From: Cryptomeria japonica
Lineage: Eukaryota > Streptophyta > Pinopsida > Cupressales > Cupressaceae
DNA: 64,000 nucleotides
NCBI RefSeq assembly: GCF_030272615.1
Contig: NC_081405.1
Location: forward strand, 21,122,047-21,186,046
Reading direction: 5' to 3'
In this document: in pieces, positions 12,571 to 24,850 of the stretch
Position numbering within the stretch: position 1 is the first letter of the stretch
Layout of the letters: every line of letters begins with the position of its first letter
Notes under the pieces: model-generated
The model's database searches: none
Told to the model about the DNA's origin: nothing
Seen by the model: only the letters and a program-made list of their open reading frames with translations
Program-made: the position numbers and the translations under genes

Positions 12571-14511
12571 TTGCCGATGCTAGAGTCACGGGAGAGATTC
12601 CCGTCGACGCAAAGGTTGCGACCTGAGTTGACGCTCGAGGACAGAGCTGCTATCGAGGAGATGGGTTTGAGACATGTGTTGTATGTGCCTAAGTTTCTGG
12701 CAAACATGGGTTTGCTGACTGCACTGGCGGAGAGATGGCACTCCGAGACATGTACATTTCATTTGCCGATGGGTGAGATGACAGTCACCCTAGAGGATGT
12801 ATACAGGATTCTGCGAGTGCCGATCGATGGGGAGCTGATCCCATACAATCGAGATGGAGACAGGGAGGCATTGAGACGGGTATTTCAGGACCCTGGATTG
12901 GAGATGAGGGCAGGACACGTGGCATGGGACACCATGATTGCCACAGGGTTAGCATTGCCGACAGTGATCGGAGGAGCTATCAGTGGGTTCCTATGTCTGG
13001 ATAGGGCGACACGGGGGTTGGCTATGGGCTGGGGGGGAGCACTGGAGACACTGGTGACACAACACACCAGATATACCAAGGGACCATGTGTGCTGGCACA
13101 CTTGTATTACGAGCTTCATCAATTTGTTTATCATGGATCAGTGGGATTGGGCTGTGGAGTTACATTGCTGTAGGTATGGGCTTACGAGCATCTGCCTGTT
13201 ACCCGACCGATACACTTCAGGGGCAGAGGTCATGGACGCAGCTTTGTGCATGTGTATGATATGATCACATCGCAGCCACGGATTGGCAGGCTAGAGTATT
13301 GGCGGCGAGTGATTGATGACATTGATGAGGTCATATGGAGACCATATCTGGGCTGTGAGCAGTGGGAGGATGACGCAGTTGAGCTACCATACACCTTCCG
13401 GAGTAGGTACCTGATTGGGTGGATGCCCTATGTGCTAGAGAGGTAGCTGGTAGATAGGATTGGCCGATAGTTTGGCTAGATTCAGAGGATGCCTCGGGGA
13501 TCAGGCATGTATGCCCACATAGTCAGAGATCAGGCACAGTTTGGGCCGCTACTATCATATGATCAGGCAGTGACTCAGCTGGTGGAGATGATACCTCTAC
13601 CTTGGGACATGTGGCTTGAGATCGAGGATGCCGGGATGGATGCAGAGTATACAGCATATTGGGCAGAGCATCCATTCCCCCGATTGATAGATCTAGGAGA
13701 GGCACTAGAGGGAGATGGTGGTGGTGACGAGGATGATGGTGGAGGCGAGGGGGGCTGAGGCCGACGGAGGAGGAGAGGAGTAGTTGGAGAGAGATGAGTT
13801 GCACCTCGGAGGGAGGGTGGAGAGGAGAGGCAAGCTCGGGTGGTGAGGGGTCGCGGTGGATTGCCGCTATAAGTGCCAGCAGCACAGGGTCCCAGGCAGG
13901 TGCATATACAGGGACAAGGACAGAGATAGGTACTAGTACAGGTACCAGTACATGCATAGGGGCAAGTACAGGGGCAGGCACCCACAGAGGAGGAGCCACA
14001 GGCAGGGGTAGAGGCAGAGGGGGTTGACCCAGTGGAGGATGAGCTGTTGGATCTGAGGGAGATCTGCCAGGGCCAGGTAGATGAGATCCAGGATCTGGAG
14101 AGGGAGAGGGATCGACTCAGGACTAGGCTCAGGGATACTGAGCGAGAGCAGGATCAGGCTATCCAGTGCTACACAGAGGCTGAGACAACACTGAGGGCTG
14201 GGAGGCAGGCAGCAGAGGACACAGGGGCCGGATATGCTTATGTCCTACGGGCAGGAGGGGAGATAGCCTACTGGAGGGACCTCTACTATGGTGCAGTGCC
14301 AGCAGATCAGCGGGCGAGGAGCTTCCATAGACCGTCGCGTACAGCGACAGCTACGGGAGGGAGTCAGAGGAGGCAGGCATCGAGTGGTGGTGTCATGGGT
14401 CCTCCACCACCACCAGATAGAGGAGATAGGAGGGATGATCCTGGGGTGGTTCCTTCAGGGGCTCAGATTCCATTGAGGCTAGGTGGCTCCGAGGGAGGCA
14501 GTTCATTATAG
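12571..14511 (+). pseudogene. TE-B antisense plant mobile domain (PMD) gene, stops only
   Basis: The protein has the aminotransferase-like plant mobile domain, known from plant MAIN/MAIL proteins and from PMD copies carried by gypsy and Mutator-like elements. The signature AERWHSETCTFHLPMGEMTV then TLEDVYRILRVPIDGE spans about residues 50-90. It continues through GCGVTLL, VWAYEHLPVTRPI, VIWRPYLGC and YLIGWMP. The C-terminal part has an acidic/Gly linker and a predicted coiled coil (LERERDRLRTRLRDTEREQD). The whole 12,571-14,511 stretch is one frame. It is interrupted by about ten stops (13,171; 13,444; several to 13,490; 13,756; four to 13,960) with no indel. The stop after GCGVTLL corresponds to Gln in the TE-D copy, so it fits CAG to TAG. 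The first ATG is at 12,577. It runs opposite to TE-B. Confidence 0.75.
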
Positions 14512-16164
14512 CCTTAGAGGGCTCCCTTTGTATTAGTTTTGTACCATTTTTGTATTGTAGACACCTGCGGGTGCTTGTAGCCATATGATTTTGACATCAT
14601 TGTATCATGACACTTTTGATTATATATATGAGATGATTCATCTTTGTGGCAGCTATATGCATGTGTACCTATGTGATGAGATGTTTTATGATGCTTATGA
14701 TATGGATGCAAATATGTATATGATGCAATGCAATATTTTTTTTGTTCTTTTATGTTTTATATGTGTATGCATGATGCAAATGTGAATGTATGTAATGCAG
14801 ATGAATATGATAATGCAAATGTAAATTGTGCTAACAGGTGTTGTGTGCAGGATGTGATGCAGTTGTGATATCTATATGTATGTGTGAAATGCTTATATGT
14901 GGTAATGCAGGTGAAATTACATGAAATGCAAATGTTTTTGGTGTGTCATTATACTCAGTCATGTGATAGTAGGCTTATGCGGACTCGAGAAGGACGATGG
15001 AAGTCAATCAAGAAAGGGGGATGAAAGACAAAAGATATGAAAGTGAAAGAGCTTCTTGTGCATTATCATCATTGAGCTTTATTATGGCAAGTAGGTTATG
15101 ACAATCGAGGCATATGTTCGACCCAGAAAGTCATTGTACCTATTTGCATGGAGATAAGATAGTCACAAACAAGGAATGCCCCAGTTCACACTAGACTCAC
15201 AGTGTCCTCATATCCTTGGACAAGTCATAGCATTATTAAGAGACAATCCATAGACAACAAATACAAATAGGTGACGATACCCCATCCTCGCCTTTCTAGT
15301 CCAAGACATCCTAGAGATAAAATCTCTAGTCAGAGACATCTCGGAAAAGCTAAAAGACATGTCACCAAAAAAAAGATGAAATCAAAAGAAAACCAAGACT
15401 CGACACCAACATCCACTGTAGTCCTCAAGTTTAGTGTCTCTTGTCACTTGTATAAGTCTTATTTGATTGTGGTCACAATGTTTACTTTCACAGAAAGGAT
15501 AGATAGCACTGAACCATAATGTTGTCTGAGTCTGTTGAAAGATTTGATTTGTTGAAGCCCATTGTTGCTGCTGTGTCTCATCTAAAACTGATTGAATCCA
15601 TGAAACTGATACTTTATTGCGGAGAAGATGAAACTTTATTGCGGATCTATGATGCAAATGTTGCTTTATTGCAGATTGTGCGCGAATAGACTGAAGGAAG
15701 CTGGAAGAAACTGTACTCCTCAAAACATGTGATGTTCTTAGTTCCACACCCATCACTAGACGTAGGATTTGCCTTAGCCATAGATAGGATCTGATTTATT
15801 ATGGATGGAAAAAGGGGGGTTTATTATGAACGGCTAACCAATCTTGGGTAGATCAATCACAAGCCATGATGGGAATGGGTAAGTTTATTATGAATGAATA
15901 GGTTGTGAGTGTGTGCAAAGCGAAGTGATGAAAGAGAATCCTGAAGGAGGGAGGAGCAATGTCTCTACGTATGGCGCTGGTGACCCATTTTTCACCATGG
16001 TACTTGCCTAGGGCACCACCAAAGTGGTTTTCACCGTTGGACGAAATTATTTCTCTTTACTTTTTTCAAAATTTTCAATGTTTTTTGTGTCACAAGGCGC
16101 CTGTTTGCTAGGTTTTCACCAAGTAACGATTTTTTTGTTTTATAAATTTTTTTGTATTTTTGAA
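14512..16164 (-). other. TE-B noncoding tail between integrase and antisense PMD
   Basis: There is no domain-bearing frame. From 14,600 to 14,950 it is dominated by degenerate ATGCAAATG words. At 15,600-15,680 the word CTTTATTGCGGA recurs three times. Near 15,990-16,115 the minus strand has GGTGAAAACCTAGCAAACAG. The same motif follows the coding region of TE-C (near 34,640) and TE-D (near 46,970-47,030), so these tails share ancestry. Confidence 0.6.
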
Positions 16165-17409
16165 TTAGGATACTCTGAAGAGATATGTGTAGAACCTACG
16201 AAGGTGCATGCTGTTGATAGGATCCTTCAAAGGTTCGCCTTCTATAGTTGAGAGCTGATATGCACCAGATCCATATGCTGCTGTAATAATGTAAGGACCA
16301 AGCCAATTTGGTTCGAACTTGCCCTTCTTCTCTCTGTCTTGTTGATTTTTAGGATTTTCTCTGAGAACTAAGTCACCTACCTCAAATGTGTGAGGCTTGA
16401 CCTTGTGATTGTAGCTGCGACTCATTCATTGTTGGTAAGCCTTGAGATGATTAAAAGTAGTTTGTCTTCGTTCATCCAATAGTTCCAGCTCTTGTAAGCG
16501 AGCGACCCTGTAGTCTTCATCACTGATGATGTTTTGCAAAGAGACCCGTAAAGAGGGTAGCTCGACCTCAATAGGCAAGATGGCTTCAGAACCATAGACT
16601 AGTGAATAGGGTGTAGCTCCTGTAGGTGTACGGACACTTGTGCGGTAGGCCCAAAGTGCAGGATTATGTTGAATATGCCAATTACGACCAGCATCGCCGA
16701 CTATCTTCTTTAGGATTTTAAGGATTGTTTTGTTAGACGCCTCAGCTTGGCCATTACCTTGGGGGTAGTATGGTGTGGAGAAACGATGGGAGATATGGAA
16801 GCGGTCGCAGAGTTCGCAAACATCCTGATTTTTGAAGGGACGCCCGTTATCAGTGATAATGGAAACAGGAATACCGTATCGGCAAATGATATAGTTAAGG
16901 ATGAATGTAGCACTCTGTTTTCCAGTAACTTGTGTGAGAGGCACGACTTCAATGCATTTTGTAAAATACTCTGTGGCAGTGATAATGAATTTATGACCAT
17001 TGGAAGAAGGAGGGTGAATCTTGCCTATGAGATCGAGTCCCCACTGACAAAAGGGCCAAGGAGACGCAAGTGGTTGAAGTTCTTGTGCTGGCGCATGTAT
17101 GAGATCTCCATGAATTTGACATTGCTTACATTTCTTGACAAACTGATATGAGTCTTTCTCCATATTGGGCCAGTAATATCCAGTCTTGATGAGTTTCTTG
17201 GCCAAGGTAGGACCACTAGCATGTGGACCACATATCCCTTCATGCACTTCCCATAACACAATCTGAGCTTTGTCTCTTTCTAAACATCTAAGAAGAGTGC
17301 CATCTAGGCCTCGCCGGTATAGGATATCAGCTAAAATGACATATCGAGAGGATTGGTGAATGAAAGTGCGACGTTGGTTATTTGATAGATAAGGAGGTAA
17401 AGTATTGTC
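16165..17409 (-). pseudogene. TE-B integrase and C-terminal DNA-binding part
   Basis: Integrase inserts retroelement cDNA into the chromosome. The zinc-binding HHCC part is visible: HEGICGPH, then KKCKQCQ. The catalytic triad appears complete: Asp in WGLDLIGKI, Asp in SIITDNGRPF, Glu in YYPQGNGQAEASNK. After the core comes LVYGSEAILPIEVELPS and then a C-terminal part with HTFEVGDLVLRE and NWLGPYIITAAY. The frame is the same as the rest of pol. Stops at 17,410-17,412 (TGA) and 16,426-16,428 (TGA) break it; both fit CGA to TGA. At the second site TE-C keeps an Arg codon. The frame ends at 16,165. Confidence 0.85.
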
Positions 17410-19251
17410 TCATAGGTATGTGAAAATGGAACCATATAACTGGGATTCGGGACCGACAACGTATATCATCTTAGTAGGCATGATTTCATATGAAGGGACC
17501 AAAAGGTTATCCACCAAGAACTCATAGCGGGTCTCGTTTGGAGGTAGATCGATCAGTGAAGCAATTGTAGCCATGGCATCTGCGGCGCGATTCTGCTCTC
17601 TTGGTATCTGCTCAAAGTCTATCTTTGTGAAATGTTGTTTCAGACCATCCACCATTTGTTTATAAGACATTAACTTTTCATCTTTTATTTGATAATCACC
17701 AGTTGCTTGACGGATAACAAGTTGGGAGTCCCCAAAAACACGAAGTTCCTGGATCTTCCATTGAATTGCAATTCGTAATCCTGTTGTTAATGCCTCATAT
17801 TCCGCTATATTGTTAGTGCAAGGAAATGATAAGAGGTATGATTTTGGTATAGAATCTCCTTGAGGAGTTATAAAGAGGATGCCAGCTCCTGCCCCATGTT
17901 GTGTATATGAGCCGTCAAAGTATAGTTGCCATGGCTTTGCATGTGACATTGTCAAAATGGATTCATCTGGAAATTCTGAACTTAGAGGAACATCATCTAT
18001 CATGGGAGCATCTGCTAATTGATCTGCAATGGCTTGTCCTTTTATTGCTTTTCTGTCCACATACTCGATGTCGAATTCATTCAGTATCATTACCCATTTG
18101 GCCAGTCGCCCAGTAAGTGTTTCCTTATTGAGAAGGTATTTCAATGGATCTATCCTTGCAACTAACTTAGTCTTATGAGTGAGCATGTAATGTCGTAATT
18201 TCTGTGAAGCAAAGACCACAGCAAGGCATGCGCGCTCAATTGGTGTGTAGTTTAGCTCATATCCCACCAATGTGCGACTGATATAATATACTGCTTTTTC
18301 CTTGCCTTCAGCAATTTGTTGCGCTAAGAGTGCCCCCAGTGCTATTGAAGTAGCCGATATGTATAGTAACAGAGGTTGATCTGGAACTGGTGGCATCAGA
18401 ACTGGCGGATTTAGAAGATAATCTTTGAGCATCTGGAAAGCCTGTTGATAGTTATCATCCCATTTGAATTTGATGTTTTTATGTAGCAGGTGCTGAAACG
18501 GATTACACTTATCTACCAGTTGTGCTATAAATCTTCGGATGGACTGGAGTCTGCCTTGTAAGGATCGAAGTTGACTGATATTTCTTGGTGGTTGCATTTC
18601 CAGGATAGCTTTGACTTTTGCTGGATCCGCTTCAATTCCCCTTTTGGATACAATGAATCCTAAGAGCTTCCTGGAGGTTACTCCAAAGACACATTTCTTG
18701 GGGTTTAATCTTACTTTGTATTTTTCCAACCGATCAAAGACGACTGAAAGTATGTCCAAATGTGTATTTCTGTCTATTGATTTGACCAAGAGGTCGTCAA
18801 CATAATCTTCCACAGTTACATGCATGAGATCATGAAAGATAGTAGTCATGGCTCTTTGATATGTAGCACCTGCATTCTTTAGCCCAAAAGGCATGACATT
18901 CCAGCAGAAAGTTCCCCACGGACAAGTAAATGATGTTTTGTGTTGATCCTCGGGCGCGATCCTTATTTGATTATAACCAGAGAATCCATCCATCAATGAT
19001 AGCATTTCATGACCTGCTGTGAGATCAACAATCAAGTCAATGTTTGGTAAGGGGAAGTCATCCTTTGGACAAGCTTTGTTGATGTCTCTGAAATCCGTGC
19101 AAATTCTGATGCTGTGATCTGGTTTACTGACAGGTACCAAATTGGAGATCCATTCAGGATAATCAATTGGGTGTATGAATCCAACATCGAGTAATTTCTC
19201 AAGTTCTACTTTGACTAGTAGTGCCACTTGTGGATGCATTTTTCTTAATTT
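17410..19251 (-). pseudogene. TE-B reverse transcriptase and two RNase H domains
   Basis: This segment copies element RNA into DNA. The RT shows DFRDINKACPKDDFPLPNID, LSLMDGFSGYNQI, FCWNVMPFGLKNAGATYQR and the catalytic VEDYVDDLLVKS. The usual gypsy RNase H-like connection follows (LLLYISATSIALGALLAQ to KWVMILNEFDIEYVDRKAIKGQ). Then comes a second, complete RNase H: LYFDGSYTQHGAGAGILF, NNIAEYEALTTGLR, VFGDSQLVIRQ and NRAADAMA, which give the D-E-D-D set. This second RNase H is characteristic of the Tat group. It is open for 609 codons up to the TGA at 17,410. Confidence 0.9.
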
Positions 19252-21830
19252 CTATTTTACTGGTTTTGCCCCCGGTTTGACTGTCAGATGATGCATTACC
19301 AAATCCGGATCCAATCCAGGCATATCAGCGTATGACCAGGCAAAATTAATTTGTCGTTCTTTGAAGAAACTTATGAATTTTGACCTTTCAGACTCTGTCA
19401 ATGATTGAGCTAGGAATATGTTGTGTGGAACCTCCTCTGTACCAATGTTTGTTTTGATAGTCTCCTCGACCAACATGGATGACTTTTCTTCATATGATGC
19501 TGGGAGAATGTCGAGCCTTCCATCTTCGGATGCCTCAGAGAGGTTTTCACCCTCAGATACGTCCTTTCTTTTTATTTTTTTGGGGTCAGATAGCGCCACA
19601 GTGTGGTTTTCGCCATAAGACCCTTGATTTGCTCTTATTTTCACATTTTTGCAACTGGAAGGTCTGACACCCTCACCAAAATATGCCACGCTATTGAGTT
19701 CTATAGTGTATCCCACTTTATGGTCTCCAGGGGGAAGATCATCTCGTATGCCTAGATAGTCAATAAAAGCTTCATCGTTTTGAAATGTATCCAATTGTGC
19801 AGGTCCTTCATGATCCCAGTCAATGAGTTGGTGATGAACAAGGGGAAGGCCGTTAATGTCTTCGAAGTTAGGGGAGTTAAGAGTGAAGATGTGATTATAT
19901 TCAGGTATGTCAAGGTAATTATCGAGGTCATCGATGGCACTCTCCTCATCAGTCTCAATCACGAGCGAATCTAAATTATCATCACTAGTAGCGCATTCTG
20001 GGATAGGTGTTCTCATCCTATGTGATTTCAACCTAGAACCTTGAGACAAGGACTGTGTAGAATCCTCCTGGGTTGTGTCTTGACCAACTTTGAACTTGTT
20101 ATAAAATTCCTCTTCTTCTGTGGGTTCATCTGGCTCTCTGAATATCTTGGTGAGCTCGTAGTCACTGGAAGACTTGTCTGAACCCCATTCCCATTCGGTA
20201 GAATCTGTGGAGTAGCAATCCTCTTGTTGCACTTTGATAGCTTTTATTTGTAAGGCTTCTTCTGTCTTTTTGGTGTGGATCTTGGAAGTTAAGAAACCAA
20301 GTCCTTTCGAGCGTTCCTTTTTGAAGGTCAATTCAGGTTGTAAAGGTTCTATGATGCCTTCCTTGCGTAACCCCAGAGGGCTTTTTCCATCATACCCGAA
20401 TTTTTGTAGCATTTTGAAGCCTTTGCCATATTTCTCACAAGGTAGGTTGATATGATCTTGTGTTTCCTCTTCATTGTCCCTGAAAAGCATTTTATATAAA
20501 TCTTCTTCTTCTAGTTCACCCCATCTTTGAAAGGTAGTAGGGTCCCATTTGAGCATCATGATGGATATTTGCTTGTTAGGATGTGGTCTTCCATATTCTT
20601 TTGGGGAACTCATGACTTGTCGTAAGTACATGGTCTGATTGAAAGTATATTCCCCCATGCCTTTGTCCTGAAATTTGCCTTTAAGCTCACCTTGTTTTGA
20701 TGTCGAAGGTTTTAATGACTCAGGATCAATATATGCCGATGAAGGAACAACCTCACGATTACTGGGAATGATGGTCTCTGTCTTTGATTTCAGGTTATTG
20801 CAGTATATGAATGGATTAGGATCACCGTTAACTGTTACTTTGACTCCATTATGAGGAAACTTAATGCATTGGTGATATGTGGATGGGACTGCCCTCATTT
20901 CATGAATCCAAGGACGTCCTAACAATATGTTATAAGTGAGATTTAAATCCAGGACTTGACAAACCACATCCTTTGTAACTGGCCCAACTCTGCGAGGTAA
21001 GGTGACCGTGTCCTTGGATGAACGCTCTTCGTCATCATAAGCCTTAATGGTGATTTGATTTGTAGAATTCACAGCTTTATCAAAATATCCCAATTGTGTA
21101 ATAGTGCTTAATGTGCAAATGGTTAGACCTGCTCCTCCATCTATCAGGACTCTTTTTATTCGATGTTTGTGTATGAAGGCTTCAATGTGTAATGGTGCAT
21201 TATGTGGCTGACTTACAGAGGCATCATCGGCTTCTGTGAAAGTAAGGGAGTGTGGAACGGAAAGGTATCCCACCATGGCTTGAAACTGGTCCACGTTCAG
21301 ATCAGTAGGAACAACAACATCTCTCAAGATTTTGTCAAGAATGGCTTTATGTGCGGGAGATATGCGTAGGAGCTCAAGAATGGAGATGAGCGCAGGTGTC
21401 TTCCCTAATTGTTCTACAAGGTCGTACTCAGGTTTGGTTGATGAGGAAGCGGTGTTTTTAGCTGGAGCACCTTGCAAAGTGATTTTACCTCGACAAGTTG
21501 TAACATGACATTCAGAGGTAGGTTCGGAAGAAGATCCAATACCTTTTAGGACAATCCTGGGTCTCTGAGTAGAATTCTCGAACGCTTTGTCCTTGATGAT
21601 AATAGTAGAGACGCAATTGTCCATCGAGATGTGATTGATAGTTGAATCATAGTTATAGGATGCTCTGGTATAGTTGGTTTGATCCTCTGTGGCTTTAGCT
21701 TTTCCTTTGTCATGTTTTGGGAATGGTTCCTTAAACATCTCATGTTCTTGATTGGATGAATGTCCCTCAATCTCAATATCACCTCTATCAATGAGATCTT
21801 GTATGATGTTCTTCAATTGATGTTTTTGAA
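19252..21830 (-). pseudogene. TE-B gag remnant, retropepsin, G-patch and acidic linker
   Basis: The 854-codon frame opens inside the last gag helix (LKNIIQDLIDRGDIEIEG). The retropepsin region follows: KPEYDLVEQLGKTPALISIL, active-site LIDGGAGLTICTL, then YNILLGRPWIHEMRAVPSTY. A G-patch is seen as KFGYDGKSPLGLRKEGI and SKGLGFLTSK. A long acidic linker (EEEEF, TDEESAIDD) and the start of RT (NFAWSYADMPGLDPDLVMHH) complete it. It stops at a TAG (19,252-19,254), which fits CAG to TAG because TE-C keeps Gln there. The true gag is missing. The ATG at 21,816 is not a natural start, since homologous gag-pol in TE-C continues upstream. Confidence 0.85.
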
Positions 21831-22970
21831 GGAGTATTAGTAAGAAAGGTCATATCATACTCTATCATCAAAGGATATACATGGGGAATAGACTCTATAG
21901 GAGAAGGATCAAAATTACTCTCTATAGTTTCACCTTTGAGAGGGAGATCTTTGAAAGAGATGTTAACAATCTCTACTTGAACTAAGGTATCCTTATGACT
22001 AGAACCTAGTTGGGGAGAAGGAGATGCCTTACCTTCAGAGGAAAAATGATTGAGATTCATGGAAGGTGAGATGCTACCAAGAGAGTTATCGATCATGATT
22101 TCATCCTCTTTGGCCAGGGTTCTCTCATGGGGTAGAGAATAATGAAGACCTTCTTCTAATTTTTTGTCCCAAATAGTGAGGCCATTGAAAAAATTATTAG
22201 AAATATCTTACATAAAGATGTCCTTATAGTTATTACCAATTTTGGGAGAAGGGATAACATTGTTCATTAATTCTTCATCCTTAGGAGGGAGCTCATCACT
22301 ACATGTGTTTAAATCATCTTCTTGCCTCAAAATGTGTTCAATTGGATCTTTAGGGGAGAGAGCATTAAGGAAATTGATTATGATTTCATATTCTTTTTCT
22401 AAGGCATCTTTATGGGTAGGACAACCTTTGGGGCAAGGAGATGAATTTCTCACTAATGCATCATCTTTAGTGAGAATTTGGTTGAAGTCAAAAGAGGAAA
22501 TGCCATTACTAGGAAAAGTATGGACACTACCATATTCTTTCACCAAACGATCCTCATGAGGGGAGTATTCTTTAGAAGGGAAATGAACATCTTTCTCCAA
22601 AGATTCATGCTTAGTAAGGAGATCTTTGAAAGATGTGCTCATAACCTCTTGTTGCACTGACATGCCCCCATTGGTAAGACCAAATTTAGGAGAAGATAAG
22701 TCAATGTCCATCAATATCTTTTCACTTAGAGAGGCATCATGTAAAGAAGGTAAAGTAACACTAAGAAAAGTGTTTATGATATCATCCTCTTCCTCTAAGA
22801 TAGCTAGATCAGAAGGGCACATTTTAGGAGAATTGTCAAGATCACTCTTCAAATCTTCATCCTTAGAGCATGGGAGAGTTTTGAAGGGGTTCGTAACAAC
22901 TCTTTTAGGCACTAAAATGTTGTCATAGATAGGAGGAGGTTCTTTAAGAGATGGAAAAATTGAAGCAAGG
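21831..22970 (-). pseudogene. TE-A ORF, middle part: acidic repeats of about 40 residues
   Basis: One minus-strand frame from 22,970 to about 21,831 is broken by a TAA at 22,208-22,210. It begins LASIFPSLKEPPPIYDNILV, homologous to the DNILVQEETINN region at 10,520-10,480, and then runs through degenerate repeats. Examples are SPHEDRLVKEYG, LTKDDALVRNSSPCPKGCPT, HKDALEKEYE and PPKDEELMNNVIPSPKIG. The composition is rich in Asp, Glu, Ser, Pro and Lys. The frame is continuous with an ATG at 58,934 once TE-C is removed. Function is unknown; by position it replaces gag in TE-A. The junction with TE-B pol lies at about 21,825-21,835, where the TE-A frame runs a few codons into TE-B out of phase. 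Confidence 0.6.
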
Positions 22971-22975
22971 GAAGC
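22971..22975. repeat. left target duplication of TE-C (GAAGC)
   Basis: GAAGC directly precedes the LTR start TGTAGTCACA and is repeated at 58,894-58,898 right after the LTR end GAGCATCA. Confidence 0.9.
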
Positions 22976-24454
22976 TGTAGTCACATAAATCTGTCCATTT
23001 AATTAAATGAATATTTCCTATTTATTTGAATAATAAACCACCAGTCATCAATTAATTAAATTAATTCATCCTCAAACTCTTCTCCTATTAATTAAATAAA
23101 TTATTTAGTTTATTTAAATTAATTCATTAAAACCACACCTCACAATCAATTAAATAAATAAATCATATTTATTTAATTTAAACCCCTTTCCTCTTTTAAA
23201 TAAATAATTAAAACATTTATTTAAATCCCTAAACTACCCCCCCACTTGCATTCTCCTACAAATGCAAGTTGCAACCACAATTGAAATAAATTAATTTATA
23301 TTAATTAAAACCATATTTTTCCTCACCCACCAAACCCACTTGCAATCCTAAATCCTCTTCTAGACCCTTCTAACCACTTTCTAGTCATTCCTAATTAGCC
23401 TAATCCCATCCCCTAATTATTATCACATTCCTAAGCAACTTGAAGTCACTTTTCAAAGCCTTCAAAGTCTTTAAAAAACATTTAATGCTTTATGTGTTCA
23501 ACATACTAACCCCTAAAGTCTTCCAAACCACTAATGGCTCTTACATGACCATTAATGGCTCTTACATAACCATTTATGGTTAAATCCACTTGCTGCCATG
23601 GTTAGATACTTTATCTCTAACTCAACCTCCATTTGACCCATGGGTCTCTTCAAACATTTATTGATTTGACCATGGTTATCCTCACTAACTCTTGCACAAG
23701 AGTTTATCCATTGGATAAAGGCATTATTTATTGGATAATGGATTTATTCATTCAACTCAACATTAAACTTATCTCCCAAGTTAACCCTCAAGTCATGTCA
23801 AGCATTTAATGCTTATTCCATCTCCTCTCAACCCATCTCTTGTTGACATTTGTCATACTGGGATTGGATTGAAAGCCCTCACATAGATCATAAACCCATC
23901 AATCCTAGCCCTTGTTGAGATTACTCAATCTCAACCATCCATTGCTCTATTTTACCTATAAATAGAACTCATTTCTTCATAATCCAGATCCTGAAATATT
24001 GTATGCATCTAAGTTATAGTGAATTTTAGAGAGCATTTTAGCATAATAATCTACATTTGTCTTTTTGGCTAAAATTAACATTAGATAATTAAATAACATC
24101 TCATTTTAGCTTGTTCACATTTGCATTCTCATAAGTTTTCATTCTACAATCTTAAATCTCCATAAGACATCTAGAATAGTGCAAAAAGCCACTGAGAGCT
24201 ACACTCATTTGGAACTTGGAGAGGAGAGGAACAAGGGAGGAGCAGCTACAAAGATGGTGGAGGGCATTTAGAGATGTCTTATTTCATTTCTTAGTTTTGC
24301 TAAGCTTTCTATGTTGTGTTTTGTGTCTCTCTTGATATGCTTGCTTAGGATAGTTTTTGATTTGTGATTTCTAACACTAACATTTGGATTGTTTCTTGTG
24401 TGTTTGTGTTTGTTGTCTTAACAATATCCTAACAATCCTTTTTGCAGAGCATCA
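22976..24454 (+). repeat. TE-C 5' LTR (1,479 bp) with TATA box
   Basis: It begins TGTAGTCACA and ends GCAGAGCATCA. The first part has the same TTAATTAAATAAAT-rich character as the TE-B LTR. The last 660 bp match 58,234-58,893 at about 94 percent by eye. A TATAAATA box lies at 23,957-23,964. Confidence 0.85.
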
Positions 24455-24456
24455 TT

Positions 24457-24476
24457 TGATGAACCTGATGTGAATC
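24457..24476 (+). promoter_or_regulatory. TE-C primer-binding site (one change)
   Basis: TGATGAACCTGATGTG lies two bases after the LTR. It matches the TE-A site TGGTGAACCTGATGTG except for TGG to TGA. I did not assign the tRNA. Confidence 0.7.
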
Positions 24477-24540
24477 AAACATGCAACCTTTTGATCTAAT
24501 TTATGAAACTACTAACTTTTTTGCTTGTTTTAATTGACAC

Positions 24541-24850
24541 ACACGTCGCGCTTTAGCGCCATTGTTCACACTTTAGTGCCTTCGAAAGTTGGTACTTTAG
24601 CACTATTGTTCCTATTAATAGTGCTATTGTCTTCCAACTGGCGCTATCGTCCTTCTTATAACACTATTGACCATTAAATAGCGCTATTGTGTCTAGTTTT
24701 AGCGCTTTTAGCTCGCTATTTGATAGAGTCTTTTAGCACCTATGTCTTTTTTTATAGCGTTGTTGTACTTCTTTTAGCGCATTTGTCTCTTATTTAGCAC
24801 TTTCGTGTTAAATAACGCTTCTATTTTCACACAGAGTAGCGCTATTGTAA
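24541..24850. repeat. degenerate array, core TTTAGCGCTATTGT, next to the 5' primer site
   Basis: About 14 units spaced roughly 20-25 bp with core TTTAGCGCTATTGT and variants (TAGTGCTATTG, TAGCACTATTG, TAGCGCATTTG). The centre AGCGCT is a palindrome. The inverted form of the same word fills 56,775-57,065 at the other end of TE-C. Confidence 0.75.

Larger units (their letters stand above)
10551..21830 (-). mobile_element. TE-B: 5'-truncated Ty3/gypsy (Tat-like) element with antisense PMD gene
   Basis: Minus orientation. The pol pseudogene (21,830-16,165) is followed by a noncoding tail, a PMD pseudogene on the opposite strand (12,571-14,511), two short-repeat arrays, a polypurine tract (11,346-11,333) and the 3' LTR (11,332-10,551). 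No 5' LTR, primer site or most of gag is present. The element starts abruptly inside the last helix of gag at about 21,830, next to TE-A sequence. Two RNase H domains in tandem point to the Tat group of Ty3/gypsy. TE-B appears to be inserted in TE-A, but with one end deleted the duplication cannot be tested; the remaining flank is GTAGG at 10,546-10,550. Confidence 0.75.

Noticed and set aside
13523-13999. Minus-strand Pro/Ser/Cys-rich frames opposite the TE-B PMD
   Set aside because: Shadow of the Gly/Arg/Gln-rich linker on the plus strand; no domain.
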